Shown in pieces: positions 35,170 to 44,712 of a stretch of DNA of 64,000 nt. The notes under the pieces are model-generated. The model made no database searches. It was not told the DNA's origin and saw only the letters and a program-made list of their open reading frames with translations. The stretch's first letter is position 1, and each line of letters starts with the position of its first letter. A program made the position numbers and the translations under genes. The stretch is from CAYVAP01 sp964343195. Its GTDB lineage: Bacteria; Bacteroidota; Bacteroidia; J057. The stretch covers positions 47,941-111,940 of the forward strand of contig CAYFIR010000009.1 of NCBI GenBank assembly GCA_964343195.1, in the 5' to 3' direction.

Positions 35170-37243
35170 GATCGTGTGGGAAAAACAGGGTGAATATAGC
35201 GCCATTTTCCGGCCCGGGGTGAGCCGAGATGCTGCCGCCATGGCGTAGGATCAGTTCCTGGCAGAGTTGCAGGCCGAGTCCGGTGCCTTTGGCGGGGTGG
35301 GTGCCGATTTTTCGTACATCTTCACCCGGTTGAAACAGGCGGTCAGCTTCCTGCTGGGTAAGGCCTACGCCGGAGTCTGCTATGCTGATTGCTACCCCTT
35401 CGTCCGTTTCCTTCCCGCTAAGGGTGATGTTGCCCGATACCGGGGTGAATTTGACAGCATTGGAAAGGATGTTTCGAAGGATGATGTCCAGCATGTCGCG
35501 ATCGGCCCAGACCATGAGGGTCGGGTCGAAGTTGGATTGGATGGCGATATGTTTGGCTTCGATTTCTGGTGTCAGCGGCATCATCACCCGGTCAAAAACT
35601 TTGCTGAGGCGTTGTATCCGGGGCTCAAAGCTCAACCTGCCTGTCTGGCTCATGGCCCACTTGAGGAGGTTTTGGAGGAGGTCGTAGAGTTGGGTGGAGG
35701 AAGATTTCATTCGCTTCAAAAGCTGCTGCATTTCCTCGCGGTTCAGGTCAAAGACCTGCTGTTCCAGGGAGTTGGAGAGGGACTGGAAGGAAGAAAGGGG
35801 ATTGCGCAGATCGTGGGCGATGATGGAGAATAGCTTGTCCTTGGTGGTGTTGAGCTCGTGCAACTGTTGGTTTTTGTCTGAAAGTTGCCGTTCACTCTGA
35901 CGCTTGATGCGGTAGCGGTTGTAGATCAAACCGGCCACGGCTACCAGCAACCCGGCAAGAATCGCCAGGAAAAGGAGCTGTTGGCTTCGCCTGGTAAGGC
36001 TCAACTCCCGGATTTTGGCCTCCTGGGTCAGGCGCAGGATGTCATTGTCCTTTCGTTCACTTTCGTACAGTTGGGTGAGTCGGGTAGTTTCTTCCTTAAA
36101 TTCTTCATTGAACAGGGAGTCTTTGAGCGTACGGTATTGATTCCAGTACTCAACTGCCTGTTGCCACTCCTGCTGTTCCTCCGCAATCTCAGCGAGTAAT
36201 TGGAGGCTCCCAACCTCATCGTGTGGTATGCCCACGTTGCGTGCCATCTCCCATGCCTTCAGCGCCCATTGTCGGGCTTCAGTGATGCGTCCCTGCCCTT
36301 TCCGAATGGTAGCCCAGTTTTGCATGTCTGCGGTAAGGCTTGGTTTTTCGCCTATCTCCTGATCTCGGGCCCATGCCTCCTGCTGATAGGGCTCGGCCTG
36401 ATTGTATTGGTGCTGAAGGATGTACAACTCTGCCAGGGCCTGATAGGTTCTGGCCAGGCCTGCCTGATCCACTTCCGATTTATGGATGTTCAGCGATTCC
36501 TGGAAGTAAACATTGGCACTGTCATATTTCCCCATGGAAGAGAAAATACTCCCCATGTTGTTGAGGGTACGGGCTACCGGTAAATCATAGCGGATATTGG
36601 CCGGATCTGAAGCCGCGATGACGCGCTTCAGCCTGAGTGCCTGTCGATAATAGACCAGTGCCAGACTGTCTTCATCCCATGCTTCGTAATAAGCCCCCAG
36701 GTTGTTGAGGATGGAGGCCAGGTTCTTGTTTTTTCCCTCTCCTTCGGGCTGCAGGTTACTTAGGCGTAAGGCTTCTAAAAGCCGCTCAATGCCCTGTTGG
36801 TAGTTTCCTTTGTAATAATCCACGTTGGCCAGGTTCATCTCGGCCTGAACGATCCCCAGGGTATCAGGGATCTCGGTATAGCGGTCCCTGGCAGCCTGAT
36901 AATACACCTGTGCGCTGTCCATCCTGCCTTCATAAAGTGCGACATAGGCGATAAGGCCCAGGGCCTGAGCAGCTTGCAGAGGCATGTCTGAGGACTCGGC
37001 TATCTGTAGCGCCTGCCGGGCATATGAAAGGGAGCTGTCGAGAGAATGGCGGCCATATACCGTGGCCAGTTGCATGGCCAATCGGTGGCGGTCGCCAGGG
37101 ACTGTTTGGGTGTGCAGTTCGGCTCGGAGGCTGTCTATGACACGGTTGCTAAGGGCGTGATTACCAGTCAATAGAGGTAGTGCCAACAGTAACCAACGAT
37201 ATTTCCAGGAGAGCAGGTTCAAGCGGGGGAAAGACATGGGCAT
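35162..37243 (-). CDS. TPR-containing sensor histidine kinase
   Basis: The 693-residue protein begins MPMSFPRLN (Met3 is an alternative) with a signal-like segment at 15-32. Residues about 40-385 are six to seven TPRs, expected in the periplasm. A TM segment (about 418-440) is followed by a short coiled coil, the HisKA dimerisation domain with phosphoacceptor His477 (IIAHDLRNPL), and the HATPase_c domain (N box NILSNAVKF, G boxes ADSGVGL and GTGLGLQL). The layout is typical of Bacteroidota kinases that sense through TPRs. It is cotranscribed with the response regulator. No ligand is evident. Confidence 0.94.
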   Translation of the reverse strand: MPMSFPRLNLLSWKYRWLLLALPLLTGNHALSNRVIDSLRAELHTQTVPGDRHRLAMQLATVYGRHSLDSSLSYARQALQIAESSDMPLQAAQALGLIAYVALYEGRMDSAQVYYQAARDRYTEIPDTLGIVQAEMNLANVDYYKGNYQQGIERLLEALRLSNLQPEGEGKNKNLASILNNLGAYYEAWDEDSLALVYYRQALRLKRVIAASDPANIRYDLPVARTLNNMGSIFSSMGKYDSANVYFQESLNIHKSEVDQAGLARTYQALAELYILQHQYNQAEPYQQEAWARDQEIGEKPSLTADMQNWATIRKGQGRITEARQWALKAWEMARNVGIPHDEVGSLQLLAEIAEEQQEWQQAVEYWNQYRTLKDSLFNEEFKEETTRLTQLYESERKDNDILRLTQEAKIRELSLTRRSQQLLFLAILAGLLVAVAGLIYNRYRIKRQSERQLSDKNQQLHELNTTKDKLFSIIAHDLRNPLSSFQSLSNSLEQQVFDLNREEMQQLLKRMKSSSTQLYDLLQNLLKWAMSQTGRLSFEPRIQRLSKVFDRVMMPLTPEIEAKHIAIQSNFDPTLMVWADRDMLDIILRNILSNAVKFTPVSGNITLSGKETDEGVAISIADSGVGLTQQEADRLFQPGEDVRKIGTHPAKGTGLGLQLCQELILRHGGSISAHPGPENGAIFTLFFPHDHA

Positions 37244-37436
37244 GCTTCTATGGGCAAATTTCCTCGGTTGCGTTTTCTCCCGCGAATCCTGAATGTTTAC
37301 CCGAAGGAAAAAACGTCAGACAAGCTTAGGGAATTCTCAAGAGAAATACCTGTCAATTGTCTCCTTAGCTGAACATATAATGGAAAAATGATACAAGGTG
37401 CTAGTCCAGAGTATTTTAAACTCCGAACTTATTCCA

Positions 37437-37733
37437 CTAGTGGGTGATCCGCATCTTGTCGATCATGGCACGGGAGAGTGCTTCTGAGTAGGTGCCATAG
37501 GCGTCTACCAGCAGACCCTTCTTTCCATTGGCCGTCTCGATCACGTATAAGACCGAACTGTCGTCTTCGCTGCTCATTCCTTCAAAGCGGTGATAAGCGA
37601 CTACCTCAAAGTCCTCCGGCCCAAATTGCTGGTCGAGGGTAGAAATGCCAGACGATAATAGGTTGAAGTCATAGGTGTAGCCTTGCTTTTTGAGCGCTTC
37701 GATGGCCTGACTTAGGGTGTCGTAGGTTTGCAT
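37437..37733 (-). CDS. small conserved Bacteroidota protein (phosphoribosylpyrophosphate-synthetase-like by name only)
   Basis: The 98-residue soluble protein resembles a small family found in many Bacteroidota, often labelled phosphoribosylpyrophosphate synthetase in annotations although it is far too short and lacks the PRPP motif. Conserved-looking parts are KKQGYTYDFNL, PEDFEVVAYHRFEGMSS and the GLLVDAYGTYS segment. Its function is unknown. A MITE-like element starts 18 bp upstream of its start codon, where a promoter would be expected. Confidence 0.75.
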   Translation of the reverse strand: MQTYDTLSQAIEALKKQGYTYDFNLLSSGISTLDQQFGPEDFEVVAYHRFEGMSSEDDSSVLYVIETANGKKGLLVDAYGTYSEALSRAMIDKMRITH

Positions 37734-37750
37734 AATGGGTCTAATTTGTT

Positions 37751-37900
37751 GATGTATGCGAATTAACAGTTAAAATGGCCAATCAGCGTTTATGCTTTCT
37801 GAAAGCGGCTATTTGAAGAAGAAGACAAGCGTCAGAGACGCGAAGACGCCTCGTATCGGCTTAAAAAGCCTAACGAGCCAACTGTTAATTGGCATGATGT
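37751..37900. mobile_element. MITE-like element with 16-bp terminal inverted repeats and GATGT target duplication
   Basis: The left end ATGCGAATTAACAGTT (37756-37771) and the right end AACTGTTAATTGGCAT (37880-37895) are inverted repeats matching at 15 of 16 positions. They are flanked by the direct repeat GATGT at 37751-37755 and 37896-37900, a likely 5-bp target duplication. The 140-bp interior carries no gene but several hairpins: GCTTTC/GAAAGC (37794-37806), GCGTC/GACGC (37829-37841), and CTCGT-GGCTT/AAGCC-ACGAG (37850-37877). This is the structure of a non-autonomous miniature transposable element. The parent transposase is not in the window. Confidence 0.65.
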
Positions 37901-37961
37901 ATAGCATCTTAACCATTTCACCCTGCCAATCGTTTGGGATTTGTTGGATTTGATAAAAACG

Positions 37962-37993
37962 CTAGCCCGAACTCAAACAGAAGCTCGGGCTAG
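37962..37993 (-). terminator. possible minus-strand terminator
   Basis: CTAGCCCGA (37962-37970) pairs perfectly with TCGGGCTAG (37985-37993); on the minus strand it is followed by GCGTTTTTATC. It could end the transcript of the small gene at 38243-38464. Confidence 0.55.
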
Positions 37994-38027
37994 TGCAGCA
38001 TTTCCTTAGACCATGCTAGGGACAGAG

Positions 38028-38151
38028 AATTTGCTACGGAAAATGTCAGATGCGAGGTGCTGGCAAGCCCCTTTTCCTGAGGCATAGCGAGCCATGACGA
38101 AGGAAAAAGGCGAAGTCCAGATTCTCGGAGCTGGTGTTTTCTCCAGAAATT
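38028..38151. repeat. 124-bp imperfect palindrome (long hairpin element)
   Basis: The left half, starting AATTTGCTACGGAAAATGTC, aligns with the reverse complement of the right half, starting AATTTCTGGAGAAAACACC, over about 50 bases. The inner arms CCTTTTCCT and AGGAAAAAGG flank a central 22-bp loop. I see no target duplication and no gene. Its structure suggests a repeated hairpin element such as a REP or MITE relative. Confidence 0.6.
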
Positions 38152-38242
38152 AGCGTTCCAAACATGGTTTTAGAGGGGCGAAAAAAGGGGGACTACCGGT
38201 TTCTGCATCTGAAGAGAAAGGCGCGAATAATATCCCAATCTC

Positions 38243-38464
38243 TCAGTTCGTGAAGCCCATTACCCCTTTCTTCTTTTCTTCTTTGGCCAGATAGACTACG
38301 GTGAAGTAAATGCCAGCTTCTGTGGCATCGGTAGTGACGTATTTGATGGCCTCTACTTCTTCAGCAGGGACTTCTGCAAAAAACTTTTCGGTGACATCGA
38401 TGGAGCCTGGTTCATAGGCTTCACGGGGGAAGAAGAGGGAGCGGACCTTTTGGCGATCTTTCAT
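38243..38464 (-). CDS. small protein of unknown function
   Basis: The 73-residue soluble protein starts MKDRQKVRS. It is rich in Glu, Lys and Val, with alternating strands such as EVEAIKYVTT and IYFTVVYLAK, and ends MGFTN. It has no signal peptide or motif that I recognise. A TAATTTTG -7-like octamer lies about 113 bp upstream on the minus strand (38577-38584). A perfect hairpin that could act as a terminator lies about 250 bp downstream. Composition looks protein-like, but a spurious frame cannot be excluded. Confidence 0.5.
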   Translation of the reverse strand: MKDRQKVRSLFFPREAYEPGSIDVTEKFFAEVPAEEVEAIKYVTTDATEAGIYFTVVYLAKEEKKKGVMGFTN

Positions 38465-38688
38465 GTGATTGATGGTAATCTTTGTGGGGTAAATGACGTG
38501 TGGGGAAGGGCATTTATTGCACCTTTTTCCATGAGATCAGGCTAACATTACATCTAAAATATGCCACATTTTCGTACAAAATTACGCATCAGGGGCATTT
38601 TTGATGCCTATGGCACTTGTTGTTGAATTTAGTGCTACCAGATTGCACAAGGCCTAACAGAAGGCCGTTTTTTGTATTTCGAGGATTG

Positions 38689-38696
38689 TACTTTTG
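38689..38696 (+). promoter_or_regulatory. -7 element (TACTTTTG) for giant PKD gene
   Basis: An exact TAnnTTTG octamer 17 bp upstream of the ATG at 38713, leaving a leader of about 10 nt. TTTG at 38671-38674 lies upstream, but at only 14 bp spacing. A GGCCT/AGGCC hairpin with a T-run at 38651-38673 precedes it. Confidence 0.45.
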
Positions 38697-38712
38697 GATA
38701 AAATAAAAGTAC

Positions 38713-41700
38713 ATGAAAAGGGCAATATTCCTCCTTGGGCTTATATGGCTGTTGGCACCAGCCTGGGCCCAGCCCGTGGCAGACTTCACTTCCAGTGTTC
38801 AGGCGGGCTGTTCACCCATCGTGGTGAACTTCGAGAACCTATCAACCGGCGCCACCTCTTATCAATGGCAATTGGGTAATGGCAGCAGTACCCTAAAAGA
38901 TCCAGGACAGCTATATGCTGCCCCTGGTACCTACGACGTTCAGCTTATCGCGATAGCCCAAAATGGCAGTCGAGATACAATCCTGAAGGAGGATTATATC
39001 ACCGTTTATGCTTATCCCAAAGCGGAGTTTTATGCAAGCGATACGGTGGTGTGTACCTTTGAGTCCATCCAGTTTACGGATGCATCTCTGCCACTTTCCG
39101 GCACCATGGCGCAGTGGAGCTGGGACTTTGGCGATGGCAATACCTCGACCCTGCAGCACCCCACCCATGTTTACACACAGCCTGGCGACTACCAGGTTTC
39201 TCTGGTCGTCCAGAATCAGTACGGCTGCGGAGATGACTTCACGCGGTTGAACTACATCACCGTTATGGCTCCGGATGCCCAGTTCACAGGGGATCCCTTG
39301 TTGGCATGTGGCCCGCCTTTGGGGGTTAATTTTACGCCGGTTTCCACTGCGGGGCAACACCAATGGCTTTTTGGTGATGGGCAATCGGGCAATGTGGCAC
39401 AGCCAGGGCACAGCTATCAGCAGTATGGAAACTTTTCAGTGACTCACATAGTAACCGATGGGAATGGTTGTAGAGATACCCTTATTCGTAACAATTATGT
39501 AAATATTGGCATCAACACCCTTAGTGCCTATGCCAGTGATTCGACTCTATGTGCAAATGATAGTGTTTTCTTTTTTACAAATGCCTCACAGTCCAGTGAA
39601 GTAATCTGGAGCTTTGGGAACGGAGATTCGTCTACTTTACTGAACCCTGGATATAAGTATACTCAGCCAGGTAGCTACATGGTTGATGTCTCTATAACCG
39701 ACCCTAGTGGATGTGATGTAGCCCTTTCTGTTCCCATTGAGGTGTTTCCCAAGCCTACTGTCAATTTTAGTGTAGTTGACACCACACTAAGCTGTAATAC
39801 ACCGTTTACTGTAGAATTTGAAAATTTAAGTACAAATGGGGTTACCTATATGTGGAATTTTGGGGATGGGCAGACATCAACGCTGCAGAACCCTATTCAT
39901 GTATATAATCAGGTAGATTCATTTGATGTGCGACTTCAGGTATGGGGAGCGAATGGATGTGTAGCTGCCAAACGGTATAAGAACTTTATCAGGATTGAAC
40001 CAGTTGAAACCGAATTTGATGCATATCCTACTTCCGGGTGTGCTCCCATTACGGTAGCCTTCAATGATACAGTGAGGAGCCCCTTTCCCATCACTAGCTG
40101 GGAGTGGGATTTTGGTGACGGGACAACTTCGACTCAACAGTATCCCCAACATGTCTATGCTGATACAGGATATTACGATGTGCAACTGATCGTGACCAAT
40201 AGTCAGGGCTGCTCGGACACCCTGATCAAGACTGACTACATCAGTGCCGGGGAGAAGCCAAGTCTGGCTTTTGAAGTAGATACCAATAGGGCATGTGCAT
40301 TGGCTCCCATTCAGTTTATCAATCAGTCTACTGGAGCCGATCGATTCCTTTGGTATTTTGGAGATGGAGATACCGCCATGAGCGTGAATCCTTCACATGG
40401 GTTTGGTGCTCTGGGAATGCTGGGAGTAACGCTGATCGGATTTGATCGGGGTTGCCCGGATACATTGGCGAAGGCAGATTATGTTGAAGCGTTGGCTCCA
40501 CTTCCTATCATGGGGATCAGTGACAAGCGGGTGTGTGTACTTCCCAGTGATGTTTTGATCCAAAATCTGAGTATCCAGGATACCTACTGGAACTGGACAG
40601 TAGACAGTGGGCAGACCTATACGAGCAGGAATTTCACCCATACTTTTACAGCACCAGGCACATATGAGGTAACCCTGATTGTGGGGAACTCCTCAACTGG
40701 ATGTGAAATTGAGGCCAAGGATTATATTCAGGTTTATCCGCTGGAACCCGATGTAGCGCTGGACACCAATCGGGGGTGTACGCCATTGATAATCAACTTT
40801 GAGAACAATACTCCCTTTATAAAGGATCAAATATGGTACTTCGGCACCGGAGATTCTTCTAAAAACGCCACGGAATCCTTCCGGTATAAGGAGCCGGGAG
40901 CCTATCCGGTATCAGTTTATCTCAGAAATAGAATTAATTGCCGTGATACCCTGGATTTGGGAATCATCACAGCGCTCGAGGTCGATGCCAAAATGGAAGT
41001 TGATGCGACCGGTGCCTGCGTACCCTCGGTTCTGAATTTTTCTGATCTGAGTGAGGGAACTGGTCCGCTAAATCAGTGGAAGTGGAGTATGGATGGGCAG
41101 GTATTTAGTCAGCAACCTGATCCACAATATGTATTCAGCCAGGCAGGTTCCCATGATATCAAACTTTGGGTGCAAGATGTCGATGGCTGTCAGGATTCTG
41201 TGGAGAAGAGTGATTGGCTATCGATTACCCAGCCCATCGTGGATTTTGTCATCACGCCTCCTGTAAACTGCGAAGCCAATGCTACCACGTTTGTCAGTCT
41301 TTCTTCAGGTAAGGGACTGGAATATCTATGGGAATTTGGTGATGGAGACAGCTCTCAGTTAGCCTCTGTTACACATGCATATCTGGATACAGGATATTAC
41401 GACGTGTCTTTGACCGTCACGGATGTGAATGGTTGTGATACCAGTATGACCATTGTACAGGGTGCCAACATCCGCAACCTCGATGCCTACTTTACGGCTG
41501 ACAGCACATTTGCACCCTGTCCACCGCTGACAGTTTCCTTCTCGGCGGATACGACTTTCCCACATGATGGCTTGCATTATTTCTGGGATTTTGGAGATGG
41601 CACTTATTCAACCGAAAAACTGCCTCAAAAAAGCTACCTGCTCCCGGGGGTTTATGATGTCTCATTGGTAATTTCCACAGATGACGGCTGTGCCGATACG

Positions 41701-44394
41701 GTAGCCTTCCCAGAAATGATTGAAATACAGGGGCCTACGGGTGAGTTTGTGTTTGATCCCTCTGCAGGATGCCCTGGTACGGAAGTTAACTTTTGGGCCT
41801 CTTCTTCTGACTCTGTAGACTTTGAATGGGTATTTGGTGACGGGATGATCGGAAGCGGTGACTCTACCCAGCATGTCTACCATGCTCCAGGAGCCTACGT
41901 TCCTACTTTGGTCGTAGTAGATAACCGTGGCTGCCGGGTATACCATGTTTCGGATGATCCGGTCGTCGTTTATACCCCTCCGGAGGCTGATTTCTCAGCC
42001 GACTCCCTCTTTTGTGACTCGGCAGTAGTCACCTTTAACGAGTATTCCAACGGAGCCTCGAAAGTCCTGAATTGGGCCTGGGACTTTGGATCAATAGGTG
42101 TCGATAGCGTGAGATTCCCAACGGTTTCTTTTGATCAGCTAGGGGAATACGATGTGACGCTCGTCGTGACAGATGAAAGAGGTTGTAAGGATACCTTAAC
42201 CCGAGAGGATTATATCCGCATAGTTCCAAGCCCCGAACCCGTACTCTTGCCATCTGATCAGGCAGGCTGTATTTCATTCACGGGTCTGATAGTTACTGAA
42301 GCGCCCGGACACCCATATCCGATTACCGCCTGGAATTGGGATTTGGGAAGCGGACCAGTTGCTAATAGCTCTGACCAGATCAGTTTTGAGTACCCAATCG
42401 CTGGTCAATACACCGCCTCAGTAACCGTTACCGACGAAAATCAGTGTAGCGGAGAAGCCCAGGTGGTATTGGAAGCATTCCCATTGCCAGCGGTGGACTT
42501 TATGGCCAGCGATAGTTTTGGCTGTGCACCATTTGATGTGGTGTTTACCACTACAGGAGAACCAGAATATCCACTAGTGGAGTGGGATTGGAGTTTTGGA
42601 GATGGAGGCGAATCAACAGAAGAAACCCCTGCCTATCAATACGTACAGGATGGCATCTTTGGAGTCAGCCTGACCGTTCGGGATAGCAACGGCTGTGAAT
42701 CGACTTTTGCCAAGGAACCCTACATCCACCTGGATCATCCAGTGGCAGCATTCTCCCTGGAAGAAGATGTCCTGTGTCCTGGTGAAACGCTGCAGGTATC
42801 TGAGCAGAGCCAGTCCGACACAACTCTCGTAACCTGGAATTGGGATTTTGGTGATGGGCAGACCAGTCAAAACCAATCCCCCACACATAACTACCAGGCA
42901 TCGGGTACATTCGGCCTGTCTCTATGGGTAGAAGATGTCTTTGGATGTCGTGATTCCATGACCCAGCCAGCGGCGGTAACCGTATTGACAGATGAAATTC
43001 CTGAGCCGACCTCCATATTGTACGTCAGCGTACTGAGTCCTACTCAGGTGGAGGTTGTGTATGAAGAATATCCGGAAGCAACCAAGGATTTTGGTGCCTA
43101 TATCATCCTGAGATCTCAGGATGGAGATAGCTGGAAAGAAGTTACCCGAATTCACGATAGGGCCCAGGCCAGGTACGTCGATGCCGTACCAAATGCGGAG
43201 GAGCGTTCCTACTGCTATAAAATCCAGGTGGTCAACCACTGTGGTACCGCAACGGACCTGGATGCTGCGGTGGCCCATTGTACCATTTCACTTACGCCTG
43301 AGACTACGGCGGGATTAGAGGCAGTCTTCCTTAACTGGAGCCCATATGTCGGATGGTCCACTGTAAGGCGATACCGCCTTTACCGGGTACAGGATTACAA
43401 TCCTGCCAATGCAGAGTTGATGGCTTCCCTTTCAGGTAAAGACACCTCTTTTGTGGATTGGGATATGCATTGCTATGATGATTACCACTATCGTGTTCAG
43501 GCAATTGGGCCTGATTGGGAGTCATGGTCTGATGTCGGATATGCCGCTCCGGATCACAATCCTCCAGCAGAAGCCAGTCACGTCCGTCGGGTAACCGTTG
43601 AGGATAATTCATACCTGACCGTTGAGTGGGATCTTGCTGAGATTGAGAACCCGGTAGGAGTCCTGCTGGAGCGACAGACAGGTGCCTCAGGGCAATTTGT
43701 ACCTGTTTTGACTCAGCCTTATTCAGATCCCAACCTGAAGTTTCAGGATGTGAACGTGGATGTGGCCAGTCAGCAATACACCTATCGCCTGTTCACCCTC
43801 GATACCTGCGGCGACTTTACTCCCGTAGGACGAATCGGGAAGAACATTCAACTGGATGTCGAGCAGGAGGGAGGGCGTGTAACCCTTCAGTGGTCCGCTT
43901 ATGAAGGTTGGGAGAATGGCGTGGAAAAATACCTGATTGAGGTGTATGATGAGCAAAATGCCCGATATCAGAGCGTAGGCCAGGTTCCCGGAGGCCAAAC
44001 TGCCTTTATCGACAAACATGTCCTGGATCAGGGTAGTAGTTGCTACCGCATCACAGCCTATGAAAAGGAAGGCAACCAGACCTTTAGCATGTCAAATGAG
44101 GCCTGCGTCATTCCTCAGCCAAGGCTATATCGCCCCAATGCCTTTACCCCAAATGGAGACGGAGTAAACGATGTTTTCCTGATTCAGGGTTCATTTGTCT
44201 CGACCTACAGCTTTGTAGTGTTCAATCGATGGGGAGAAAAGCTCTTTGAAAGCGATCAAATGGCCGCTGGCTGGGACGGAACAGATTTTAACGGAAGATC
44301 CGTACCAACTGGCACGTATACTTACCGGGTAAAAGGGGTTGGATTCTCAGGGGATGTGATAGAACTCGGAGGAACCGTTCACCTGATCCGGTAG
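38713..44394 (+). CDS. giant PKD/FN3 surface protein with T9SS type B sorting domain
   Basis: The 1893-residue protein starts with signal MKRAIFLLGLIWLLAPAW. I count 17 PKD-like domains (about residues 20-1425) by the recurring WxFGDG core, for example WDFGDGNTST, WNFGDGQTST and WEWDFGDGTT; units 8, 10, 14 and 15 are degenerate. Four FN3-like domains follow (about 1430-1800). The end, from PNAFTPNGDGVNDVF (about 1807), is the gliding-motility-associated C-terminal domain that routes proteins through T9SS as type B cargo. PKD arrays act as long spacers or adhesion modules; no enzymatic domain is present. It is transcribed alone, with its own promoter element and terminator. Confidence 0.95.
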   Translation: MKRAIFLLGLIWLLAPAWAQPVADFTSSVQAGCSPIVVNFENLSTGATSYQWQLGNGSSTLKDPGQLYAAPGTYDVQLIAIAQNGSRDTILKEDYITVYAYPKAEFYASDTVVCTFESIQFTDASLPLSGTMAQWSWDFGDGNTSTLQHPTHVYTQPGDYQVSLVVQNQYGCGDDFTRLNYITVMAPDAQFTGDPLLACGPPLGVNFTPVSTAGQHQWLFGDGQSGNVAQPGHSYQQYGNFSVTHIVTDGNGCRDTLIRNNYVNIGINTLSAYASDSTLCANDSVFFFTNASQSSEVIWSFGNGDSSTLLNPGYKYTQPGSYMVDVSITDPSGCDVALSVPIEVFPKPTVNFSVVDTTLSCNTPFTVEFENLSTNGVTYMWNFGDGQTSTLQNPIHVYNQVDSFDVRLQVWGANGCVAAKRYKNFIRIEPVETEFDAYPTSGCAPITVAFNDTVRSPFPITSWEWDFGDGTTSTQQYPQHVYADTGYYDVQLIVTNSQGCSDTLIKTDYISAGEKPSLAFEVDTNRACALAPIQFINQSTGADRFLWYFGDGDTAMSVNPSHGFGALGMLGVTLIGFDRGCPDTLAKADYVEALAPLPIMGISDKRVCVLPSDVLIQNLSIQDTYWNWTVDSGQTYTSRNFTHTFTAPGTYEVTLIVGNSSTGCEIEAKDYIQVYPLEPDVALDTNRGCTPLIINFENNTPFIKDQIWYFGTGDSSKNATESFRYKEPGAYPVSVYLRNRINCRDTLDLGIITALEVDAKMEVDATGACVPSVLNFSDLSEGTGPLNQWKWSMDGQVFSQQPDPQYVFSQAGSHDIKLWVQDVDGCQDSVEKSDWLSITQPIVDFVITPPVNCEANATTFVSLSSGKGLEYLWEFGDGDSSQLASVTHAYLDTGYYDVSLTVTDVNGCDTSMTIVQGANIRNLDAYFTADSTFAPCPPLTVSFSADTTFPHDGLHYFWDFGDGTYSTEKLPQKSYLLPGVYDVSLVISTDDGCADTVAFPEMIEIQGPTGEFVFDPSAGCPGTEVNFWASSSDSVDFEWVFGDGMIGSGDSTQHVYHAPGAYVPTLVVVDNRGCRVYHVSDDPVVVYTPPEADFSADSLFCDSAVVTFNEYSNGASKVLNWAWDFGSIGVDSVRFPTVSFDQLGEYDVTLVVTDERGCKDTLTREDYIRIVPSPEPVLLPSDQAGCISFTGLIVTEAPGHPYPITAWNWDLGSGPVANSSDQISFEYPIAGQYTASVTVTDENQCSGEAQVVLEAFPLPAVDFMASDSFGCAPFDVVFTTTGEPEYPLVEWDWSFGDGGESTEETPAYQYVQDGIFGVSLTVRDSNGCESTFAKEPYIHLDHPVAAFSLEEDVLCPGETLQVSEQSQSDTTLVTWNWDFGDGQTSQNQSPTHNYQASGTFGLSLWVEDVFGCRDSMTQPAAVTVLTDEIPEPTSILYVSVLSPTQVEVVYEEYPEATKDFGAYIILRSQDGDSWKEVTRIHDRAQARYVDAVPNAEERSYCYKIQVVNHCGTATDLDAAVAHCTISLTPETTAGLEAVFLNWSPYVGWSTVRRYRLYRVQDYNPANAELMASLSGKDTSFVDWDMHCYDDYHYRVQAIGPDWESWSDVGYAAPDHNPPAEASHVRRVTVEDNSYLTVEWDLAEIENPVGVLLERQTGASGQFVPVLTQPYSDPNLKFQDVNVDVASQQYTYRLFTLDTCGDFTPVGRIGKNIQLDVEQEGGRVTLQWSAYEGWENGVEKYLIEVYDEQNARYQSVGQVPGGQTAFIDKHVLDQGSSCYRITAYEKEGNQTFSMSNEACVIPQPRLYRPNAFTPNGDGVNDVFLIQGSFVSTYSFVVFNRWGEKLFESDQMAAGWDGTDFNGRSVPTGTYTYRVKGVGFSGDVIELGGTVHLIR

Positions 44395-44712
44395 GACATA
44401 AAGACTTGTTCTTTGCCTATTCATCATGTACTTGCCCCTCTCCTGCCAGGGAGGGGCTTTTTTTGATTAAATAGGGAAGGTTTAGCTGACAATGGCCTTA
44501 ATACAGCAAAAAATTATATTTTATGGTCCCTGGCTGATCGGGAGATTTTACATTCAGGAAAGGACTTGATCAAAAAATAATTCGCAAGGATAGTTTTAGG
44601 CATAAAACTTGTTGCGTATTCTGTCAAGACCCGGGTGGTAAGGGGAAAACCATCAGGGCGCTGAAAACCATACGGTTCAGGTGGGATCTTTGTCCAAAGA
44701 CGCAAAAAGGGT
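44395..44712. other. 318-bp intergenic region
   Basis: Apart from the terminator at 44434-44464, this AT-rich stretch has no gene. TAGTTTTA at 44591-44598, with TTG 22 bp before it, is a possible but weak promoter for the TonB gene. Confidence 0.55.
44434..44464 (+). terminator. intrinsic terminator after giant PKD gene
   Basis: GCCCCTC pairs with GAGGGGC around a 10-base loop and is followed by seven T residues. Confidence 0.88.

Larger units (their letters stand above)
37734..38242. other. 509-bp intergenic region with two non-coding elements
   Basis: The stretch holds a MITE-like element (37751-37900), a 9-bp perfect hairpin (37962-37993) and a 124-bp imperfect palindrome (38028-38151). 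I see no protein-coding frame worth reporting. This is the longest gene-free stretch of the window. Confidence 0.75.
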
